Positions 7,999-13,588 of a DNA stretch of 13,588 nt are shown piece after piece. Every line of letters starts with the position of its first letter. Within the stretch, counting starts at the first letter, position 1. Source of the stretch: JBHEKP01 sp041859375 (GTDB lineage Bacteria > Hydrogenedentota > Hydrogenedentia > Hydrogenedentales > CAITNO01). Both the position numbers and the translations under genes were made by a program. The DNA is taken from contig JBHEKP010000077.1 of NCBI GenBank assembly GCA_041859375.1, forward strand, positions 1-13,588, given 5' to 3'. Below the pieces are notes generated by a model. It searched no databases. It worked only from the letters and a program-made list of their open reading frames with translations, and was not told the DNA's origin.

Positions 7999-9616
7999 GC
8001 AGGCCGCACGCCGCCGCGGCGATGCCGGACACCATGCCCGCCAGCGCCGCCGCGCCCGCCGCGGGCACGCTGTCGGGCGGGGCCACGCGCAGGTTGAAGG
8101 GCGCGGTGATGTTCAGGTGCAGCGCCGCGTCGGACGCCATGCACTCGTAGTCGCCCGCGTCCTCCGGGTCAAGGGCGCTGATGCGCAGCGCGGCCGTGCC
8201 CGCGCCCGTCACGCGGGGCGCGTCGTCCGCCACCGGCAGCCCGTCCTTGAACCACACATGCCCGGTGCCCTCCGGCCCCGTCAGCGTCACCGCCGTGCCC
8301 TCCTCGAACAGCACGTTCGGAGACGCCTCCACCTGTCCGTCCGCTCCGTTGGCCCGCGCGTTCCGGCGCAGGTGCAGGTGAAGCATCTCCGTCAGCAGCG
8401 CCGTTGTGTCCGGCTGCGCCGCCGCGAGGTTCACCGACTCGGACGGGTCCGTGTCCAGGTTGTAAAGTTCCACCGCGCCGGTCTTGTACTCGCGGATGAG
8501 CTTCATCCCGCCGAAGCGGATCATCTCCAGATCACGCAGCCACGGCGGGGGCGACTTGGCGCAGGAGTGGGCCGGTCCCGCGCTGTCGCGCGGGGCGAAA
8601 AGGCTGCGTCCCTGCCACTGGGGGCGCGGCGCAAGCCCGGCCAGCGCGGCCACGGTGGGCAGTGTGTCCACCGTGCCCGCCACCGAATCCACCACCGCCG
8701 GGGCCAGGCCCGGGGCTCGGATCAGCAGGGGCACGTGGGTGAGCTCCTCGTACAGCGTGGTCACATGGCCCAGGGAGTTGTGCTCCCAGAAGTGCTCCCC
8801 GTGGTCCGCGAGAACCACCACAATGGTGTTGGGATGGAAAAAGAGGAGGTTGTCCAGCAGGATGTCCAGCTGTGCGTCGTTGTAGTGCAGTTCCGCGTCG
8901 TACAGCGTGCGCACCGCCTCACGGCCCGTCGCCGAAAGCGGCGGAAAGGCCGGGGAGGGGTTGATGCCCAGGTGATACTTCAGGTGATCGAGCATGTACG
9001 GCGCGAAGTCCTCGGCGATGGACTTCTCCGCGGGGGTGAGCGCCGGATCCGGGTAGCCCATCATGGTGCGGTAGGTTTCCGGGGGATAATAGGGGACGTG
9101 GGGTTCCTGGTAGTGGGCATACAGGAAAAAGGGCGTGCCGGTTTCCGTCATGAGCTGCGTCGCCTGGCTGGTCACAAAATCCGCCTTGGCGTCCACCTGG
9201 TAGATGTACTGGTCGAAGCCCTGCGCGAAGCCCCGCTCCGGGGTCAGGTTGCTGTTGGTCTGCACCCCCATCGTGGCGTAGCCCGCCTGCTTGAAGTACT
9301 CCGCCATCGTTTCCGCGGACTCCGGCAGGATCAGCGTGCCCTCGTGCACCTGGTGGGTGTCCACATGGGCGCAGGTCAGCAGGGAGGCCATGGACGGCGT
9401 GGTCCAGGAACCCGGCGCCACCGCATTGGTGAAGCGCACCCCCTGGAAGGCCGCAAGGTTGGGCATCAGCGGCACCCCGCCGCGTGTCCCGTCAATCCCG
9501 TCCGCGCGGCAGGCGTCAAGCACCACGAGCACCACGTTGGGCGGCGGCGCGGCCAGTCCCGACAGGCAGGCCAGCCCCGCGGCAATCACAACAAGTCCGC
9601 TTTTCACCGTCTTCAT
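7937..9616 (-). CDS. Exported sulfatase-family (alkaline phosphatase superfamily) hydrolase with Ig domain and C-terminal sorting-type tail
   Basis: A 559-residue protein. The start is the ATG at 9616, with AAGGGAGG at 9626-9633 ideally placed; a longer frame to 9703 would run through the promoter. Residues 1-23 are a signal peptide. Sulfatase fold, 25-415: N-V-V-L-V-V-L-D-A-C-R-A-D (metal D34), YAHYQEPHVPYYPPE (167-181), ADHGEHFWEHNSLGH (metal D271, H272) and the late ELYNLDTDPSESVNL. At the nucleophile site it reads SWTTPSMASLLT (70-81). The C/S-x-P-x-R formylglycine signature is replaced by T72-T-P-S-M76, so it cannot be matured like a classical sulfatase. Thr nucleophiles occur elsewhere in this superfamily, in phosphodiesterase-type enzymes. 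Residues 434-511 are an Ig-like domain ending DAGDYEC; the partner Cys in the B strand (TLTG) is missing. Residues 517-543 (VPAAG, hydrophobic stretch, LLRRR) resemble PEP-CTERM-like sorting tails. Substrate unknown; a sulfated or phosphorylated glycan is plausible from the neighbouring fucosidase. Confidence 0.9.
   Translation of the reverse strand: MKTVKSGLVVIAAGLACLSGLAAPPPNVVLVVLDACRADGIDGTRGGVPLMPNLAAFQGVRFTNAVAPGSWTTPSMASLLTCAHVDTHQVHEGTLILPESAETMAEYFKQAGYATMGVQTNSNLTPERGFAQGFDQYIYQVDAKADFVTSQATQLMTETGTPFFLYAHYQEPHVPYYPPETYRTMMGYPDPALTPAEKSIAEDFAPYMLDHLKYHLGINPSPAFPPLSATGREAVRTLYDAELHYNDAQLDILLDNLLFFHPNTIVVVLADHGEHFWEHNSLGHVTTLYEELTHVPLLIRAPGLAPAVVDSVAGTVDTLPTVAALAGLAPRPQWQGRSLFAPRDSAGPAHSCAKSPPPWLRDLEMIRFGGMKLIREYKTGAVELYNLDTDPSESVNLAAAQPDTTALLTEMLHLHLRRNARANGADGQVEASPNVLFEEGTAVTLTGPEGTGHVWFKDGLPVADDAPRVTGAGTAALRISALDPEDAGDYECMASDAALHLNITAPFNLRVAPPDSVPAAGAAALAGMVSGIAAAACGLLRRRAGKQAPGRGGAAGNEA
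7973..8005. repeat. Inverted repeat at the convergent gene ends
   Basis: GGCCTGCT (7973-7980) and AGCAGGCC (7998-8005) are perfect 8-bp complements around a 17-nt loop. The repeat straddles the stop codon of the membrane protein and lies inside the sulfatase gene's last codons. It may fold in both transcripts, but neither side has a T-tract, so a terminator role is uncertain. Confidence 0.4.
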
Positions 9617-9625
9617 CTCACCGAT

Positions 9626-9633
9626 CCTCCCTT
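9626..9633 (-). promoter_or_regulatory. Strong Shine-Dalgarno of the sulfatase gene
   Basis: Read on the minus strand, AAGGGAGG lies 9 nt before the ATG at 9616. It decides the start: the alternative upstream start at 9703 has no ribosome binding site and would place charged residues before the signal peptide. Confidence 0.8.
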
Positions 9634-9675
9634 GGTGGCCCCTGCCTGACTCTGCCGCGCATCCTCTGCGTAAAT

Positions 9676-9703
9676 ATTTTACCATGTCTATATGGATTGT
9701 CAA
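9676..9703 (-). promoter_or_regulatory. Sigma70-type promoter of the sulfatase gene
   Basis: On the minus strand, a perfect TTGACA (9698-9703) is followed after 16 nt by TAAAAT (9676-9681, 5 of 6 to TATAAT). Transcription would start near 9669, giving a leader of about 50 nt that contains the strong Shine-Dalgarno. It lies in the AT-rich divergent spacer. Confidence 0.7.
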
Positions 9704-9768
9704 GTTAGCGCCATGTCTTGTTGACTGCCAAAGGTGGAAGAAGTGCCAGCAGATCGATGGTAACAGTC

Positions 9769-9797
9769 TTGACTATGGGAAATCTCAAGGCTATTGT
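9769..9797 (+). promoter_or_regulatory. Candidate promoter for the kinase gene
   Basis: TTGACT (9769-9774, 5 of 6 to TTGACA), a 17-nt spacer, then TATTGT (9792-9797, 4 of 6 to TATAAT). It would give a leader of about 250 nt before the kinase ATG, which is long. No better-spaced pair was found closer to the gene. It is 66 bp from the divergent sulfatase promoter. Confidence 0.3.
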
Positions 9798-9990
9798 ATC
9801 TACAGATGATTGGAGCATGCAGTCACAGAGGCGCTTCCCATGAATCAGCGAATAAGCATGCGGACAACGATGTTTTTTTGGGGTCCACCACGGTTTTTTC
9901 TTTCCGCCTCACTAATATATTTTCAGGAAAGCCCGAATCCATATTTGGTGAAAGTGGGTTGCAAGCGATCGGCCTTTTGTCCCTTCGATG

Positions 9991-10020
9991 GGCCGAAGGC
10001 GCATAAAATGCGCGATGGCC
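9991..10020 (+). promoter_or_regulatory. Hairpin or operator-like inverted repeat upstream of the kinase gene
   Basis: GCGCAT (9999-10004), AAA, ATGCGC (10008-10013) is a perfect 6-bp inverted repeat. It is flanked by GGCC at 9991-9994 and 10017-10020, which can extend the stem across a small internal loop. It ends 34 bp before the kinase ATG, in the likely leader or promoter area. It could be an operator for a dimeric regulator or an RNA hairpin; there is no T-tract for termination. Confidence 0.4.
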
Positions 10021-10054
10021 AGATTGAACCTGTTGATCGGGAAGGAATTTGGCG

Positions 10055-13000
10055 ATGAACAATGATAAAAACCTGTTGTTTGGCGTGCTGGCGGTGCAGT
10101 TGCGGAAGGTGACTCCGGTGCAACTGGTGGATATTGCGGGAAGTTGGGCCATGGACCCCTCCCGCAACCTTCCCGACCGCTTGGTTGAAGCCGGGATAAT
10201 GACCAAGGAGGATTGTAATTTTATTTCCGATGTGATGGATCGGGCAATTCAAAGCCATGGCGGCGATCCAACTGCCACGCTTAATGCGTTTGGCGGGGAA
10301 GAGCAGGTTTTTCGCTCCTTTGCCGGGAGCATAATTCGGACACCCGCAGGCGGAGTCACAATGGGGCACGGCCCATCAACTCCGGCCGGTTGGAACGAGT
10401 TCGAGCATCTGGATGCTGTGGAGGAAATCCCCGGACGCTACACCCATGTTTCGGAATACTCACACGGGGGCATGGGCAGAATCCTGCTGGTTCACGATCA
10501 GCATCTGGGCCGTGATATTGCGATGAAGGAACTGTTGCCCTCCCTGGGCGGCATGGACAGTGACAATCCCCCCAGCCCCGTGCGCCGGGCCATGCCGATG
10601 GTGGCACGTTTCCTGCAGGAGGCGCGGATCACGGGCCAGCTTGAGCACCCGTCAATCATCCCGGTCTATGAACTGGGCCGCCGCAGGGATGGAACGATCT
10701 ATTACACCATGAAACTTGTTCGGGGTGAGACGCTTTCCCACGCACTCAAAGCCTGCAAGTCGCTGGAAGACCGGCTGAAACTCCTTCCCCATTTTCTCGA
10801 CTTGTGCCAGGCAATGGCCTATGCGCACAGTCTCGGCGTCATCCACCGGGACATCAAGCCGGCGAACATCATGGTGGGCCAGTTTGGCGAAACGGTGGTC
10901 ATCGACTGGGGGCTTGCCAAGGCCAGGGGCAGGGAGGACATCCACGCCGGGGAAATCGAAAAGACCATGCTGGCGCTGCGCCTTGGCAAGGACACAGACG
11001 GGGTGCACACCGCCTACGGCGAGGCCATGGGAACCCCCACGTACATGCCGCCGGAGCAGGCGGAAGGCAAACTGGACCTCGTGGACGAGCGTTCGGATGT
11101 GTACAGTCTCGGCGCGGTGATGTATGAGATTCTAACCGGCCATGCGCCGTTCACCGGCGACAACATATACGCCATACTGAAAAAGGTAATTGAGGAACAG
11201 GCACCCGCGGTTCATTCTCTCGAGCCAATGGCGCCGCCGGAACTGGTGGCCATATGCAATCAGGCGATGTGTAAACAATCGACGGATCGTTATGCATCTG
11301 CCAGGGAACTGGCCGATGAAATTGGACGATTCCTTTCCGGCGCACTGGTGCAGGGGTACCACTATGGGATGCGCGAACTCCTTGGGCGGTTTGTGCAAAA
11401 GCACAAAGCCATTCTGGCCACCGTTGCGGCGGCATTGCTTTTACTCGCTGCGGGTGGCGTGGCGTCTTATGTAAGAATCGTCCAGGAGCGCGACCGCGCC
11501 GTCGAGGCCGGACAGAAAGAAACACTGGCCCGTGAGCAGGCGGAAAAGGCCCAAAAGGCCGAGGGAGAAGCACGCGAAAAAGCGGAGCTCGCCCAACAGG
11601 CTTCGGAGCGGCGTCGATATCAGACAGGACTGCTTCTTGCGCAAAGTCAAATTGCCGCCCAAACATCGAATATGGCCAAAAAAACGATGGCAGAAACCCC
11701 GGAAAATCTGCGCCATTGGGAATGGGGATATCTGCAGGCCTGCGCCAACGAGTCTCTCTTGGCAACACTCAGCGGACACAAAGCATCCATAACAGCCCTC
11801 GCGTTTAGTCCCGATGGCAAAAAAATACTCAGTGGTGGAAGTGACAGCACGGCAAAAATATGGGATGTGGATACCGGCAGGGAATTAATAACGCTAAATT
11901 GTAAAGGCCAAGTAGTTAATGCCCAGTTTAGCAAGGACGGGAAATATGTTCTTGCAACTTTTGGGTATTACGATACCGCAGGTGTGTACACGACTATGAT
12001 ATGGGAAACCGGCACTGGCCGTATGGTCGCGTCCCCTCCCGTTTATGTCCCTGATCTTGGAGGCGGATACTATGTTAATCCAGCTTCAACAGCATGGTTG
12101 AGCCCTGATGGCAAGCATGCAATCACAGGATGTTCCAATAATGTCGAGAAAGTATGGGATGTTGAAACTGGACAGGAAGTGCTTGCCTTAAAAGGACATT
12201 CAGCCCCCATACGATGCGCGCGCTACAGTCCAGACGGAACACGAATAGTGACTTCGGCGTGGGACAATACAGTAAAAATATGGGATGCCCAAACAGGCAT
12301 GGAAATTCCCCTTGAATTGCAGGTGCCCAAACAGGGCACACAGGATGTGAGATTTTACCCCGACGGCCAGAAAATTCTCGCGCGATGCGACGGGGGCATT
12401 ATTCGTGCTTGGGATTTGCGGGAGGGGAAAACGCTTTTCACCACCACACCGCAACATGGCGCGCCGGATGATCTTGGAGACATCAGTCCCGATGGAAATC
12501 ATTTTGTCACCACCTCTATGGACAAGACGGCCAATGTGTTTGATGGTCATGCAGGAACCCTTTTGTGTTCGCTAGTGGGACATGAGTCCGCAGTTTGGGC
12601 TGGTATGTTCAGCCCCGATGGCAGGCGTATTTTGACCTCATCCGACGAGGGGAATATCAAGACTTGGTCCGTGGCCACCGGCCAGCAGATATCCTCGATG
12701 ACCGGCCACACCGCAAGGGTGTCTTGTGCGGTTTTTAGTCCCGATGGACGCCTTATCGCAAGTGGCTCTGATGACAACACCATAAAAATATGGGACATGT
12801 CCATGCGCCCTGCTTCGATGGCATTGGTGGGAGACGCAGGCGCGGCAAGACGCGCGGCCTTTAGTCTGGATGGGAAAAGTGTTTACAGCGTTTCGCAGGA
12901 ATCGGGCTTCGGCCAGGGAGCCTCAAGAAACAAGACGTATCGAATTTGGGATGTACAGACCGGCATCGACAAAGTTGTGATATCAAACCCACTGGGCGCG

Positions 13001-13588
13001 GGGTATCAAGACACATTAAGCTACGATGGCCAGCAGGTCGTGCGTCTTTTGGACGGCAACAGGGTTGACTTATGGGATTTTGCATCACAAAAGAGCGTCT
13101 ACTCTTCAGTATTAGAGGGAAGTCCGGCGCGAGCTGTGCTGTTGAGCCCAGACAAAAAACTATTGGCGGCACTTTCGGAAGGTCCTATTCTTAATCTACA
13201 TGACATGGCTTCCGGGAAAATATTGGTGGAAATATCGAAAGACTCTTCAGACACAGGATGGATTGGTGGGATAGAGTTTAGTCCCGACAGCAAAAAAATC
13301 GCTGTAATTAAGAAAGGGGGTTTCTCAATATATGATGTGACCACAGGAAAATCTATCTCGAATGAGATTAATGTGGGCGGATATTGTATGAAAATGAGCC
13401 CTGATTGGAATCGTGTGATCATATTTACGGGAACTAATAATTTTGCCAGCATATTGGATGTCGCATCAGGTGTTCTGCTTAACACATTAAACGGCCACAG
13501 GCTTAGCATCCTAGATGTCTCATACAGCCCGGATGGAAAACGTGTTGTGACAGCCTCTGAGGACCAAACAGCACGGATTTGGGACGCT
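10055..13588 (+). CDS. Transmembrane Ser/Thr protein kinase with coiled coil and 14 WD40-like repeats (3' partial)
   Basis: The frame is open from ATG 10055 to the window edge (1178 codons, no stop). AAGGA (10042-10046) lies 8 nt before ATG, and an in-frame stop at 10034-10036 fixes the start region. Residues 1-100 are the helical region common before planctomycete-type kinases. The kinase domain spans about 128-425: glycine loop HGGMG (137-141), Lys158 in AMKE, catalytic loop IHRDIKPAN (263-271, D266), DWG metal site (284-286, Trp for the usual Phe) and PPE (332-334). All catalytic residues are present. One membrane helix follows at about 452-472, then a charged coiled coil (475-525), then HWEWGYL (551-557) and 14 WD40-like repeats from about 567. 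The kinase is expected in the cytoplasm with the repeats outside, probably sensing or binding a ligand; this is inference. Later repeats are degenerate, and the WD40 part is much less GC-rich than the kinase part. No cognate phosphatase or substrate is adjacent. Confidence 0.93.
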   Translation, partial: MNNDKNLLFGVLAVQLRKVTPVQLVDIAGSWAMDPSRNLPDRLVEAGIMTKEDCNFISDVMDRAIQSHGGDPTATLNAFGGEEQVFRSFAGSIIRTPAGGVTMGHGPSTPAGWNEFEHLDAVEEIPGRYTHVSEYSHGGMGRILLVHDQHLGRDIAMKELLPSLGGMDSDNPPSPVRRAMPMVARFLQEARITGQLEHPSIIPVYELGRRRDGTIYYTMKLVRGETLSHALKACKSLEDRLKLLPHFLDLCQAMAYAHSLGVIHRDIKPANIMVGQFGETVVIDWGLAKARGREDIHAGEIEKTMLALRLGKDTDGVHTAYGEAMGTPTYMPPEQAEGKLDLVDERSDVYSLGAVMYEILTGHAPFTGDNIYAILKKVIEEQAPAVHSLEPMAPPELVAICNQAMCKQSTDRYASARELADEIGRFLSGALVQGYHYGMRELLGRFVQKHKAILATVAAALLLLAAGGVASYVRIVQERDRAVEAGQKETLAREQAEKAQKAEGEAREKAELAQQASERRRYQTGLLLAQSQIAAQTSNMAKKTMAETPENLRHWEWGYLQACANESLLATLSGHKASITALAFSPDGKKILSGGSDSTAKIWDVDTGRELITLNCKGQVVNAQFSKDGKYVLATFGYYDTAGVYTTMIWETGTGRMVASPPVYVPDLGGGYYVNPASTAWLSPDGKHAITGCSNNVEKVWDVETGQEVLALKGHSAPIRCARYSPDGTRIVTSAWDNTVKIWDAQTGMEIPLELQVPKQGTQDVRFYPDGQKILARCDGGIIRAWDLREGKTLFTTTPQHGAPDDLGDISPDGNHFVTTSMDKTANVFDGHAGTLLCSLVGHESAVWAGMFSPDGRRILTSSDEGNIKTWSVATGQQISSMTGHTARVSCAVFSPDGRLIASGSDDNTIKIWDMSMRPASMALVGDAGAARRAAFSLDGKSVYSVSQESGFGQGASRNKTYRIWDVQTGIDKVVISNPLGAGYQDTLSYDGQQVVRLLDGNRVDLWDFASQKSVYSSVLEGSPARAVLLSPDKKLLAALSEGPILNLHDMASGKILVEISKDSSDTGWIGGIEFSPDSKKIAVIKKGGFSIYDVTTGKSISNEINVGGYCMKMSPDWNRVIIFTGTNNFASILDVASGVLLNTLNGHRLSILDVSYSPDGKRVVTASEDQTARIWDA
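11753..13588 (+). repeat. Array of 14 WD40-like repeats in the kinase C-terminal region
   Basis: This is a protein sub-region of the kinase gene. Each unit of about 40-50 codons has a GH start, an S-P-D-G turn and a W-D end. The best units are 1 (GHKASITALAFSPDGKK...KIWD), 4, 7 and 8. Units 2, 3, 5, 6 and 9-13 are degenerate, with changed GH or WD positions. Unit 14 (GHRLSILDVSYSPDGKR...RIWDA) runs into the window end. DNA traces of duplication remain: AAAAATATGGGA recurs at 11854, 12274 and 12784, each coding for K-I-W-D. Fourteen blades would build two seven-bladed propellers. Confidence 0.85.

Larger units (their letters stand above)
9617..10054. other. 438-bp divergent intergenic region
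   Basis: This region separates the minus-strand sulfatase and the plus-strand kinase. It is visibly more AT-rich than the glycan genes, with T-runs at about 9871-9877 and 9894-9899. It holds the sulfatase promoter, a candidate kinase promoter and a hairpin at 9991-10020. Short open frames of 60-130 codons cross it on both strands, but none has a ribosome binding site or recognisable protein character, and I do not call a gene here. No tRNA or small-RNA signature was recognised. Confidence 0.6.

Noticed and set aside
8117..9649. A 510-codon plus-strand open frame opposite the sulfatase gene
   Set aside because: The minus strand encodes a recognisable sulfatase-fold protein with promoter and Shine-Dalgarno. 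The plus frame is Arg/His/Gly-rich without motifs.
9617..9703. An upstream extension of the sulfatase by 29 codons
   Set aside because: It overlaps the sigma70-type promoter and adds charged residues before the signal peptide. ATG 9616 has a strong ribosome binding site.
9900..9931. Inverted repeat CTTTCC ... GGAAAG
   Set aside because: Only 6 bp with a 20-nt loop; expected by chance in such a spacer.
9810..10058. Small plus-strand open frame in the divergent spacer
   Set aside because: It starts at TTG without a clear ribosome binding site, shows no protein character, and runs across the kinase start.
9823..10369. Minus-strand open frames of 127 and 148 codons over the spacer and kinase start
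   Set aside because: They overlap the kinase N-terminal coding region, whose protein pattern is convincing, and have no ribosome binding site or recognisable domain.

Overview
The window reads as a chromosomal stretch of a GC-rich, Gram-negative, glycan-degrading bacterium of the Planctomycetes/Lentisphaerae/Hydrogenedentes kind. This is inferred from gene style only: a giant PKD-domain surface protein, a GH29 fucosidase with a C-terminal discoidin-like domain, a sulfatase-fold enzyme with an Ig domain and a C-terminal sorting-type tail, and a Ser/Thr kinase of the planctomycete type (N-terminal helical region, kinase, one membrane helix, coiled coil, WD40 repeats). No rRNA, tRNA, CRISPR array, insertion sequence or phage gene is visible.

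Layout. (1) 2-5041, plus strand, 5' end outside the window: a secreted protein of at least 1679 residues made of 15 PKD-type domains. Four of them are exact 264-bp units, followed by a 549-bp two-domain unit present twice. A ~270-residue propeller-like domain is inserted inside the twelfth PKD domain. (2) 5042-5185: a GC-rich hairpin terminator and a candidate promoter. (3) 5186-6643 and 6661-7998, plus strand, 17 bp apart and probably one operon: a secreted GH29 alpha-L-fucosidase and an unrecognised ~12-helix membrane protein that looks internally duplicated. (4) 7937-9616, minus strand: a sulfatase-family protein, convergent with the membrane protein and overlapping it by 62 bp, with a good sigma70-type promoter at 9676-9703. 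(5) 9617-10054: a 438-bp divergent intergenic region, more AT-rich than its surroundings. (6) 10055 to the window end, plus strand, 3' end outside: a membrane-spanning Ser/Thr kinase with 14 WD40-like repeats visible.

Taken together, the fucosidase, membrane protein and sulfatase-like enzyme suggest handling of a fucosylated and possibly sulfated glycan. Both enzymes have export signals. The sulfatase-like protein lacks the Cys/Ser that is converted to formylglycine in true sulfatases, so it may be a phospho- or other esterase. The PKD protein is probably a surface or matrix protein. The kinase looks like a separate signalling unit; base composition falls from about 70% GC in the glycan genes to about 45% in the WD40 part of the kinase gene.

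The points most worth following up are the nested domain in the PKD protein, the altered nucleophile site of the sulfatase, the unrecognised duplicated membrane protein, and the 14-blade (2 x 7) arrangement of the kinase.
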